In this document: one piece after another, positions 43,682 to 51,434 of the stretch
Layout: each line of letters opens with the position of its first letter
Numbering within the stretch: the stretch's first letter is position 1
From: Limibacter armeniacum
Lineage (GTDB): Bacteria; Bacteroidota; Bacteroidia; Cytophagales; Flammeovirgaceae
Length of the DNA stretch: 64,000 nucleotides
Direction: 5' to 3'
Assembly: GCF_036880985.1 (NCBI RefSeq)
Contig: NZ_JBAJNO010000009.1
Span: 744,001 to 808,000, forward strand
Program-made: the position numbers and the translations under genes
The notes under the pieces: model-generated
Told to the model about the DNA's origin: nothing
Database searches by the model: none
What the model saw: only the letters and a program-made list of their open reading frames with translations

Positions 43682-43713
43682 AAAGGGTGTACAGGAAACC
43701 CCAATACACCCTT
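43679..43713 (-). terminator. Terminator of the prohibitin gene
   Basis: AAGGGTGTA pairs with TACACCCTT; on the minus strand it continues into TTTTTACG. It lies 30 bp past the stop at 43743. Confidence 0.7.
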
Positions 43714-43742
43714 CAAACATTATATAGTCAACTTAATATATT

Positions 43743-44621
43743 TTATTTTTTGCTCTTACTATTGATCATGCCAACCATATCCAAATAAGCCCCTGTTCCC
43801 TCACCTATAGAAACAGGCATTACACCATCCCATTTTTCAATACTCCTTAATTTCAACACCTTCTCCGTAATCGACTGGGATAGCATACGCTGCGCTTCGG
43901 CTTCGGCTTTTGCCATCGCAAGTTTAGCATTTGCTTCACCTTCTGCTTTGGCTTTGACTTGTTCCGCTTCGGTCTTGATCCTATTCAAATCATTCTTGGC
44001 TGTTAAAGCCCTTTGTTCTGCAATCTGCTTTGCCTCAATGGCACGGTTAAACTCCTCTGAAAAATTGAAATCAATAATGGAAAAATCCGTCACCATGATA
44101 TTGTTGATTTCAAGTCGCTTCTTGATCACTTTGTACACTGCTTCCTTTACATCAGGTCGTTTTGTAATCAACTCCTCCGCCGTAAACATCGCTGTTACTG
44201 ACTTGATTGACTCCTGAATAGTCGGTTCAATTATCGTCTGCTGATAATCCTTTCCTAATTCCTGAAAGACCGTATTTGCCTTATCTTTTGATAGAAAATA
44301 GTTCAACGCTACTCTTGAAGTCACATTCTGCAAATCCTTGGATGATGCTGCGGCATCTGCTTCTACTTTTTGGACACGTACATTGATAGGAATCACCTTT
44401 GTTCGAAACGGAACGACCATATGCATTCCTTCAGGAAGGATTTCATTCTGAACAGCTCCAAAATTTGTCTTGACCCCTACAAATCCTGAATCAACTACGA
44501 CAAACGGATTTAGGACAAGTAACCCAACCATTGTCAATACTGACCCTACTACAATATTTCTGAGTTTCCGCCTATAAGGCTTACTCATACTGAAATCGCC
44601 AGGAGATTGTATCTTGTTCAT
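43743..44621 (-). CDS. Prohibitin/SPFH-domain membrane protein
   Basis: A 292-residue SPFH protein. One N-terminal membrane segment (about 22-45, VVGSVLTMVGLLVLNPFVVV) is followed by the band-7 domain with VDSGFVGVKTNFGAVQNEILPEGMH and VRVQKVEADA. After it comes a long Ala/Glu/Lys-rich coiled coil (about 190-255, including KAEAEAQRML). Such proteins form large membrane rings or microdomains that affect protease and membrane organisation (FtsH/HflKC-like). There is no NfeD partner beside it. It has its own terminator. Confidence 0.9.
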   Translation of the reverse strand: MNKIQSPGDFSMSKPYRRKLRNIVVGSVLTMVGLLVLNPFVVVDSGFVGVKTNFGAVQNEILPEGMHMVVPFRTKVIPINVRVQKVEADAAASSKDLQNVTSRVALNYFLSKDKANTVFQELGKDYQQTIIEPTIQESIKSVTAMFTAEELITKRPDVKEAVYKVIKKRLEINNIMVTDFSIIDFNFSEEFNRAIEAKQIAEQRALTAKNDLNRIKTEAEQVKAKAEGEANAKLAMAKAEAEAQRMLSQSITEKVLKLRSIEKWDGVMPVSIGEGTGAYLDMVGMINSKSKK

Positions 44622-44763
44622 AGTCTAAGGGTTTGGTAAACAATGTAGCAATGAAAGTGATTCATTACTGATGTAAGGTTATCGAACGGTAATTCACTTT
44701 TAAAGGTTTTTCTCGACTATTAATAACAATGCACTACAACACCCTACTCACTGCTGAAAAATA

Positions 44764-44808
44764 GAAAAGCGCTGTACTCTCCTGAAATCAAGAATACAGC
44801 GCTTTTTG
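44764..44808 (-). terminator. Terminator of ispE
   Basis: AAAAGCGCTGTA pairs with TACAGCGCTTTT around an 18-base loop, with a T tract on the minus strand after CTAT. It starts 20 bp past the ispE stop. Confidence 0.85.
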
Positions 44809-44826
44809 ATATAATACGAAGGCTTT

Positions 44827-45633
44827 TTACAACACTCCCTGCCAACTTGTGATACCTTCACCCAAGTAAACATTAGGGTCTTCTTCAAAAATTCCAAATA
44901 CGGCAGAACCAGACCCCGTCATGCTCGCATAAAACGCCCCTTTCAGGTAAAAGTATTCTTTCAAATCAGCTACTTGCTTATACTTAACAAGAATACTATC
45001 CTCAAAGTCATTCTTGAGCTTATCTTTCCAAAGGTCATAAGGCTCATTTTCTAGTACCTGCTTGGCATTCAGCTGAGGTATTTGAGGTGTAATACCAGCG
45101 TAAGCCTCTCCTGTTGAAACATGCAAATTAGGATAAGCCAAAACAATATATTTACCTGACAAATCAAGGTTTATTGCTTCAAACACTTCTCCTCGCCCTG
45201 TGACCCATACAGGCTTGTTATCTATAAAAAATGGGCAATCGCTACCTAGTTTTGCTGCATATTCCTGCATTTGGACAGAAGTCAAGCCCAACTCAAACAG
45301 CTCATTCAAAAGTTTGAAGGTAAAAGCACAGTCAGAAGAACCGCCCCCCATTCCCGCACCAATTGGAACGACTTTATGCAGGTGAATTTTTACAGGCGGC
45401 AAGTCAAAATCTGCTTTCAGTAGCTCATAAGCTCTTACACACAAATTAGAAGCTGGGTCTCCTGGAATATCAATACCTGAAGAAGTAAAAGAAAACGCTT
45501 CAGCAGGAATAATTTCCAAGGCATCAGCCCATCCTACTGGATAGAAACAGGATTCAATATTATGAAACCCATCTGATCGCTTCTCTATGATATTAAGCCC
45601 TAAGTTTATCTTTGCGTTCGGAAATACAATCAT
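44827..45633 (-). CDS. ispE: 4-diphosphocytidyl-2-C-methyl-D-erythritol kinase
   Basis: A 268-residue GHMP kinase, IspE, which phosphorylates CDP-methylerythritol at the 2-hydroxyl in the non-mevalonate isoprenoid pathway. The N-terminus has AKINLGLNIIEKRSDGFHNI, the ATP loop is PIGAGMGGGSSDCA, and the C-terminal motif is MTGSGSAVFGIF. All key regions are intact and the length is normal. It lies 52 bp behind the sodium symporter gene, but a terminator-like hairpin stands in that gap, so it may be transcribed on its own. Confidence 0.96.
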   Translation of the reverse strand: MIVFPNAKINLGLNIIEKRSDGFHNIESCFYPVGWADALEIIPAEAFSFTSSGIDIPGDPASNLCVRAYELLKADFDLPPVKIHLHKVVPIGAGMGGGSSDCAFTFKLLNELFELGLTSVQMQEYAAKLGSDCPFFIDNKPVWVTGRGEVFEAINLDLSGKYIVLAYPNLHVSTGEAYAGITPQIPQLNAKQVLENEPYDLWKDKLKNDFEDSILVKYKQVADLKEYFYLKGAFYASMTGSGSAVFGIFEEDPNVYLGEGITSWQGVL

Positions 45634-45644
45634 TGTCTTATAAA

Positions 45645-45678
45645 ACTGAATCCGTCTCCAAAACAGGGACGGATTCTC
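45645..45678 (-). terminator. Hairpin between symporter gene and ispE
   Basis: GAATCCGTC pairs with GACGGATTC (9 bp), followed on the minus strand by AGTTTTATAAG. It fills most of the 52-bp gap, either ending the symporter transcript or acting as a leader hairpin of ispE. Confidence 0.6.
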
Positions 45679-45685
45679 AATTTAA

Positions 45686-47221
45686 TTAATCGTTCTGCAA
45701 TACGGCAGTGCCTTTTGGCTTACCGTTTCCCATTAAATATTTATATAACCAACCATTCAATATAATTCCCAAAAGCAGGACAAGTCCCCATTGGGTAATA
45801 ATGGTGGCATTAGAGTAGACGTCCATCATATTCCAAGTGCCGTCTTCCGTGAACCAAGGTGACTCACTGTAACCTCTAGACATCCACCACCAGATTAGCA
45901 ATGCGCCAAGAGGAATATTCAACACTAAAGTAAAGATGTAGTACACATTTGGAACCTTAAAGTCTGAGTCCTTATCAATAAAGCGCTCCTTGTAAGTGAA
46001 AATATCATTCTTAAATGCCACAAAAATGATAAAGAGTCCAGAGACGATCAGACCGATACCCCATACCCAATCCTGATTGGAAAAGAAATCCAAAGACCAA
46101 GCTGAAGGGAATCCAAAGATTAGGCAAGCAACACCTGTAACCACGGTGGCTGATTTTCTCGTCAAGCCCATATCTGTCACTAACCTGATAAACAATTCCA
46201 GCATTGTCAGCAGTGAACTGAAGGCTGCCAATGTGAATGCAAGGAAGAATACAACTGACAGTATATTACCTCCTGCTATCTTCGTGTAGAGCTGAGGTAT
46301 TACCGTAAATGTCAATGCCTGATTTCCACTTTGTAAAAAGCTGATGGCTTCCTGCTCATTGCCTGCCACTGCAAACACAGAAGGTAGAATTGCAATACCT
46401 GCAACCATTGATGCTACATTGTTACCAACTCCACTGATAAAGATATTCATGGTCACATCTTCCTTATCCCTTGAATAAGAAGAAATCGTAAGCATCAATC
46501 CCCATCCTGCACCTGTTGACCATGCAGACTGTGACAATGCTTCAATCCAGACCTGCGGATCCCTGAAAAGGGACATATCCACTGAGAACATATAATACAA
46601 CCCTTTCACTCCATTCTCAGTATTGAGCGCCACAGCTGCTACCACCAACATTAGAATAAAAAGAGAAGGTATCAGGAACTTATTGACCTGCTCCAAACCT
46701 TTTTGAATTCCACGGAATAACACCAATATTCCAATACCGACAGCCAAAGCATGGAGTACTAGAGTCAGTATATTTCCATTGGATATTTGCTCCCAAAATG
46801 ATTTAAGATATGAAGGATTTTGAGCTAGCTCACTGCCCAATGACTCCTGAGAAAACAGGAACGACAGAGACATCCCCAAATAACGCATTCCCCACGCAGT
46901 AACTACAGAATAGTAAAAAGTAATTCCCAAGGTACATAGGGCGATAAACACACCCATCCAAGTAAAGTTTTTGCCGACAGCTCCTGCAAAGGAAGCTATC
47001 ACACCTTTCTTGAATCTTTTACCAATGGAAAATTCTGTCATCAAAATCGGAATAGACCATACAAAGAGAAATAGTGTCCAAAGAATAAGGAAAGTTCCTC
47101 CGTACTGTCCTGCAATCCTAGGAAAACGCCAAAGGTTTCCTGCTCCAATTGCCATTCCTAAAGAGGCTAGAATCAGCCCCCACCTGCTACTGAATTGTTC
47201 GTTATGAGTCGTCTTAGTCAT
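45686..47221 (-). CDS. Sodium-dependent transporter (NSS/LeuT family)
   Basis: A 511-residue neurotransmitter:sodium symporter-family protein of the inner membrane. The first helix is WGLILASLGMAIGAGNLWRFP, holding the conserved unwound Na+-site region; a second helix follows with GGTFLILWTLFLFVWSIPIL. About 12 segments are visible. The frame extends to an ATG at 47260, but the ATG at 47221 is preferred since the upstream part would run through a hairpin. The substrate is probably an amino acid, but cannot be told. It lies 56 bp behind a CapA-like gene and before ispE, all on the minus strand. Confidence 0.92.
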   Translation of the reverse strand: MTKTTHNEQFSSRWGLILASLGMAIGAGNLWRFPRIAGQYGGTFLILWTLFLFVWSIPILMTEFSIGKRFKKGVIASFAGAVGKNFTWMGVFIALCTLGITFYYSVVTAWGMRYLGMSLSFLFSQESLGSELAQNPSYLKSFWEQISNGNILTLVLHALAVGIGILVLFRGIQKGLEQVNKFLIPSLFILMLVVAAVALNTENGVKGLYYMFSVDMSLFRDPQVWIEALSQSAWSTGAGWGLMLTISSYSRDKEDVTMNIFISGVGNNVASMVAGIAILPSVFAVAGNEQEAISFLQSGNQALTFTVIPQLYTKIAGGNILSVVFFLAFTLAAFSSLLTMLELFIRLVTDMGLTRKSATVVTGVACLIFGFPSAWSLDFFSNQDWVWGIGLIVSGLFIIFVAFKNDIFTYKERFIDKDSDFKVPNVYYIFTLVLNIPLGALLIWWWMSRGYSESPWFTEDGTWNMMDVYSNATIITQWGLVLLLGIILNGWLYKYLMGNGKPKGTAVLQND

Positions 47222-47230
47222 AGTTACAGA

Positions 47231-47265
47231 AAATAGAAAGGCAGGTAACCTGTCAGTCACCTGCC
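47231..47265 (-). terminator. Hairpin between CapA-like and symporter genes
   Basis: GGCAGGT pairs with ACCTGCC around 12 bases, followed on the minus strand by a broken T tract (TTTCTATTTTC) just before the symporter ATG. It is either the CapA terminator or an attenuator. Confidence 0.5.
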
Positions 47266-47277
47266 AATATGATTAGT

Positions 47278-48426
47278 TTATCTACTTTGTTTCGCAATGT
47301 CTTTTTCAGATTTGCGAACCATTCTTCCAGAATTCACATCAATATATAAGTCCGTCTTTGGAAAATCCGCTGACGTCAACTCCTTCACTTCTCTAATTGC
47401 TGTTTTGCGTGGATCAACCACAGGAATACCTTCCCCGATTTGTTTGATTGGCACCAAGGTCCCATCAACAAAGCTTCCATCCTTTCTGACATTCAACCTA
47501 ACAAGAGGCGCAACGCCTGCATGCCCTGTCAGGTTAAAACGGTGATAAGTGCAGAAGTTCCCCATACTATATGCCACAAAGCGATCTTTATAAAGTTCTA
47601 CAGCCCGTGTCACATGAGGTCCGTGTCCAAAAACAATGTCTGCTCCATTATCAATCATCAGGTGAGCAAACTGAGACACATTGCCTCTATTCTCACCATA
47701 AAATTTTTCAATTTTGCCAGGTACATGTCTGTGCTTAGGTCCCTCAGCACCACCATGGAAAGATACAATCACAATATCTGTTGAGCGCTCCAACGCTTTC
47801 ACTATTTCAACCGCCTTTTTATAGTCATTAATTCTGACAGTACCATTGTTTGGTGAAAACGCTGCAAAACCGTAGCGGACACCATCTTTCTCAAAGATCG
47901 CGTATTGCTTCTCCAACAGTCCTGCATACTCCATCCCAATTCTGTCCAATGTCATCATACAACGCGTCCTGCCTGTTTTACCAAAATCACTGACATGGTT
48001 GTTGGATACACTTACGACATCAAAACCATTGTTGACCAATATCTGTCCATAACTCTCAGGCATCCTGAAAGCATAACATTTTGTCGAGTCCTGACACTGT
48101 TTCATTTCCCCATCTACCTGAAAGTTGGAGAACGAGCCTTCCAAATTTCCAAAAGTCAGGTCCGCATCCTTCAAGTGATAGGAAACCTTATCCAATATAT
48201 TGAAAGGATCCTCAGGCAAGTGCATTCCTGATTCAGGGTATATGGTTCCCATCATGATATCTCCCACACCTACAATGCTCAGGGTGTCTTTTGTAAACTC
48301 CTTGAACTGATGATTCCTCGGCAATGGTTGAGGTGTTATTTTCTTGAGTTCAGGAGTTGGCCACTGTGCGAATGCTGTCACAGAAGCAGCAAACACCAAT
48401 AAGACCATTAGTTTTAATGACTTCAT
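47278..48426 (-). CDS. CapA-family exported protein
   Basis: A 382-residue protein with a signal peptide (about 1-20, ending AFA-Q) and one CapA/PGA_cap domain. Its metallophosphatase-like blocks are VGVGDIMMG, DADLTFGNLEGSFS, VSNNHVSDFGKTG, VSFHGGAEGPKH and VFGHGPHV. CapA proteins take part in poly-gamma-glutamate export, but many exported members have other, unknown jobs. No CapB, CapC or CapE genes are near, so poly-gamma-glutamate synthesis is not implied. It is the first gene of a minus-strand run with the symporter and ispE, from which hairpins may separate it. Confidence 0.85.
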   Translation of the reverse strand: MKSLKLMVLLVFAASVTAFAQWPTPELKKITPQPLPRNHQFKEFTKDTLSIVGVGDIMMGTIYPESGMHLPEDPFNILDKVSYHLKDADLTFGNLEGSFSNFQVDGEMKQCQDSTKCYAFRMPESYGQILVNNGFDVVSVSNNHVSDFGKTGRTRCMMTLDRIGMEYAGLLEKQYAIFEKDGVRYGFAAFSPNNGTVRINDYKKAVEIVKALERSTDIVIVSFHGGAEGPKHRHVPGKIEKFYGENRGNVSQFAHLMIDNGADIVFGHGPHVTRAVELYKDRFVAYSMGNFCTYHRFNLTGHAGVAPLVRLNVRKDGSFVDGTLVPIKQIGEGIPVVDPRKTAIREVKELTSADFPKTDLYIDVNSGRMVRKSEKDIAKQSR

Positions 48427-48947
48427 CTGTGTGTAATTTTATTGTATAGGCTGTTTTGATCTTAGTTTTCCACAAAAAAAACGGTTGAATGTACAAAAGT
48501 CTTGCAACATTCAATAGTTTGAAACCGTCAGATAATGGAATTGCTATCAAATTGAGACGCATGACGTGAAATGCCAAATTGCAATTGCTAATAATAAACA
48601 ACAGCATTGTAATACTGCTCCCGCTTATACTCACCTATTTCACTTGTTCAGCCTTAATAAGGATAACACCACCTGTTCAAAAACAGCTTATTTGATTCAT
48701 TAAAAAATCCAAATCAGGTAAATATAAAGAATAATCGTACACCCCCTGATGTGATTCGCTTCAGTAATTATATAAAATCAAAAAGGCCCTTGACAAAATG
48801 TCTTGGGCCTTATTTCAGCACACATAAGTATAGTTCACGAAGTTGGTCTTGGTTGTTTGGAGCGAGAAAGAAGATTATGCCGCCTAAAAGACGGCACATT
48901 CTTAACGCTATATGTAAACAACCTATCAGACAAATTTCTTTTATCTA
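48427..48947. other. 521-bp intergenic region
   Basis: It holds one hairpin (48781-48812) described separately and a smaller TGCCG...CGGCA hairpin near 48880. The rest is AT-rich without a convincing gene; the plus-strand frame here runs into the T9SS gene and is not credible. Confidence 0.6.
48781..48815 (-). terminator. Hairpin after the SprB-repeat gene
   Basis: AAGGCCC and TGACA pair with TGTC and GGGCCTT; on the minus strand TTTTTGATTTT follows. It lies about 135 bp past the stop at 48948, so its link to that gene is likely but not certain. Confidence 0.6.
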
Positions 48948-50354
48948 TTATCTAAGGATAAACTTACTTGTTTTCACATTGCCATCTATGACCGTTCTGA
49001 TCAGGTAAAGCCCTGCTTCTTGATTTGTAAGGTTCACCTCTACCTCATAGCCACCTTCAATCTTTTTCTGGAAAACTGACTTTCCGCTTGCATCGAAGAT
49101 GTCTACTTCTGCTGCCTGTCCATCAGGGAGACGTAATTTCAGGATACCATCTGTTGGGTTAGGATAAAATGATATCTCTCTAGCTGCATCCTGATAGGCA
49201 CTTCTTGCATTTGGAGTCCTTGGAGGGTCTGTCATATAGTAAGTGAAGTAGGCACGACAACCATTCAAGTCAAATACTCTCAGTATATAAGTACCGGCTT
49301 TCATTCCTGTTGCATCTTTTCCTAGGAAGGTATAACCATCAGGTCCTGTCCAGATATAAACATAAGGCGCATTTCCACCAAACACATCCACAGATATCGA
49401 ACCATCAGATGCGCCTATATAAGTAGGGTTTATGATCATTGGGTATGCCAATATCCTTTGTGAATCACATGGCTTCAAGTTCCTTCCATCCTTAGTCAGG
49501 ATTTCAAACATAAATTCATGTTCACAATTGTTCGCATCACGAATAACCAGTTTATACTCCCCTCCTTTCATTCTTGTCGGATCCTGACTGTAGCTTTTAT
49601 AACCATCAGGTCCTGTCCAGGTATAGAAGAACGGAGCCTTTCCTTTTAGCAGTTGAATGTCAATCTTGCCATCCTTAGCACCTTCATAAGACTCGTGTGT
49701 AATACGTCTTACATCAAGTTCTACATAACTGTTTCTGCAAACGTCTTCTTCTTTGACGGTTCTCACATTGTAGGTGAAAAAACCTTCACAACCATTTCGG
49801 TCTGTTACCCTAACTTGGTATTTACCTCCTTTAAGGTTACTTAAGTCTTCGGTGTTAGCTGTATAACCATCAGGCCCAGACCATGCACAACTGTAAGGAG
49901 CTTGCCCTCCATAAGGGCTTATATCAATTGCACCGTCCTTTGCATTTGTAACGGTTTCGCTGGTGACTCTAAATATTAGCCTGATACGGCCACAATCATT
50001 TCCTGTTCCGCCTCCACCATTATCGGTGTTGGTCGTTCTAATTTCATAGCTGTACGTTGACTCACACCCTCTTCTGTCCTTGATTTTGACACGATAGATT
50101 CCTGCTGTAATATTCATCAGGTCTTCATCGGTAGACGTAAAGCCATTTGGTCCAGTCCATTCACAAGAATAAGGGGAAAGTCCACCATAAGGGCGCAAGT
50201 TTATAGCACCATCATAGCCGCCTGTTACATTTTCATGGGAAAGGTCATAGATGACCCTGATACGGGATCTTTCACATTCATCTGTCGATTGTGCGTAACT
50301 GCTATTACCAAATAGCACGAACACAACAAAGAGTAGTAGATAAGTTGGTTTCAT
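48948..50354 (-). CDS. SprB-repeat protein with type IX secretion tail
   Basis: A 468-residue exported protein. After a signal peptide (about 1-22) come four SprB-type repeats of about 80-90 residues; each has the pattern (D/G)G-I/S, an (Y/F)-x-(W)TGPDGY core and an (A/K)G-x-Y-x-(V/L)-x-(V/I)-x-D-x-(N/R)GC end. The last ~75 residues (about 393-468) form a Por secretion tail: FYPNPTDGILKL, DIFDASGKSVFQKKI and a final GLYLIRTVIDGN-x2-T-x-KFIL. This tail sends proteins through the type IX secretion system to the cell surface, where A-type tails are cut off. SprB repeats are known from the gliding adhesin SprB, but this protein is far smaller. It is probably a surface or secreted binding protein. 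Confidence 0.92.
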   Translation of the reverse strand: MKPTYLLLFVVFVLFGNSSYAQSTDECERSRIRVIYDLSHENVTGGYDGAINLRPYGGLSPYSCEWTGPNGFTSTDEDLMNITAGIYRVKIKDRRGCESTYSYEIRTTNTDNGGGGTGNDCGRIRLIFRVTSETVTNAKDGAIDISPYGGQAPYSCAWSGPDGYTANTEDLSNLKGGKYQVRVTDRNGCEGFFTYNVRTVKEEDVCRNSYVELDVRRITHESYEGAKDGKIDIQLLKGKAPFFYTWTGPDGYKSYSQDPTRMKGGEYKLVIRDANNCEHEFMFEILTKDGRNLKPCDSQRILAYPMIINPTYIGASDGSISVDVFGGNAPYVYIWTGPDGYTFLGKDATGMKAGTYILRVFDLNGCRAYFTYYMTDPPRTPNARSAYQDAAREISFYPNPTDGILKLRLPDGQAAEVDIFDASGKSVFQKKIEGGYEVEVNLTNQEAGLYLIRTVIDGNVKTSKFILR

Positions 50355-50803
50355 TCGTAGCTGAAGTTAGGTTGTTTTCGACGTAGGGTTTGTCGAAAAA
50401 ACGGGGTAAAAGATTAAGTAATCAAATTATTTTAGGGAATAGCGTATATCACCTTACAGCACTGATCCATTACGATAGCTTGATTTTTAAGATAGGAAGT
50501 TGCAGATTTTGTCTAATGTTTGGTATTACAGGCTTCTAGGTGTGATTTAGCTAAATGGGATTAGTAAAACGCTGATAAGTAGAATATTGAGACTTGCAAG
50601 TTTTATTCTCTTTGATCTATTACAAATGTAAGGTTTAGATACAAATACGCAATGTTATAAGGGTTAACAATTGTGAGTCAAATACAACTTTTTAAGATCC
50701 TAAAACTTTCATTCAACCTTGTAAGCCAAAAAAAGTGGTTACCAAAAGGCAACCACTTGTTGATCAATGAATGACAATAAATTAGGAGCCGGTATAATCA
50801 TCA
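50355..50803. other. 449-bp intergenic region
   Basis: Contains the terminator at 50729-50758; otherwise AT-rich, with no ORF or clear promoter box seen. Confidence 0.6.
50729..50758 (-). terminator. Terminator of the small lipoprotein gene
   Basis: AAGTGGTT and CC pair with GG and AACCACTT around AAAA; on the minus strand it runs into six T. Confidence 0.85.
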
Positions 50804-51205
50804 TCAATCAGATAGCTGACTGGTGACTGTCTTAAATATTATGGCAAGAGAATCAGTATTTCCCCCTACGATTACAGCACTGGGGATTGCTTCCAACCCA
50901 TCATTTGTAGCGCCATACCAGTAGGGTGTATATATATCATAAGCTAGCTCAGCTGACTCGGCTTCCAATACAGAAAGAGGCTCGTTGTCGAGTCTTATTA
51001 CTGCAAAGCGTAGTTTACCTTGCAAGAGTAGCTGTCCTGTCACATAAAGTGAGTCTTTATCTATGTTATCAGTTTTGACAGTAAGGTGTACATCTTTGGT
51101 TGGTCCTGAATATTCATCCGATGATTCTGAACAAGACGATGTCATGAATGCGACCAACATCATCATGGTCGTAAAAACCAAGAACCACTTATCAATTTTT
51201 TTCAT
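50804..51205 (-). CDS. Small hypothetical lipoprotein
   Basis: A 133-residue protein with a lipoprotein signal: basic start MKKIDK, a hydrophobic segment rich in Met, and a lipobox TSSC with Cys25. The residues after the cysteine are Ser and acidic (SESSDEY), a pattern that may favour the outer membrane in Bacteroidota. The mature part of about 108 residues has no family I recognise. The gene has its own terminator. Confidence 0.7.
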   Translation of the reverse strand: MKKIDKWFLVFTTMMMLVAFMTSSCSESSDEYSGPTKDVHLTVKTDNIDKDSLYVTGQLLLQGKLRFAVIRLDNEPLSVLEAESAELAYDIYTPYWYGATNDGLEAIPSAVIVGGNTDSLAIIFKTVTSQLSD

Positions 51206-51434
51206 TTCTGGTTGCTGTTAGTTAAATAATAGGCTCATCACATGCTAAAGACACTGACTCCAAGTTGGAGGTTGGATCACCCCTTATTTTTCTTCATTTC
51301 ACCCGCCTTACACCATCGTATTTACGACCTCTTCCCTTATAAGAAACCGTCATTCAGAACTAGCTTACTTTCAAATAGGTTTATATGTCAAGGATCTTTA
51401 ACAAAGCATCCAACTAACCCAATAATTTGACAAT

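Noticed and set aside
47222-47260. Longer N-terminus for the sodium symporter from the ATG at 47260
   Set aside because: The extra 13 residues would be read through an inverted repeat and are not needed for the family N-terminus.
48751-49008. Plus-strand frame of 85 residues before the SprB-repeat gene
   Set aside because: It overlaps the 3' end of the T9SS gene, covers two hairpins and has an unlikely composition.
51242-51430. Plus-strand frame of 62 residues before the W/Y-repeat gene
   Set aside because: It has no plausible protein pattern and lies in the promoter region of the next gene.
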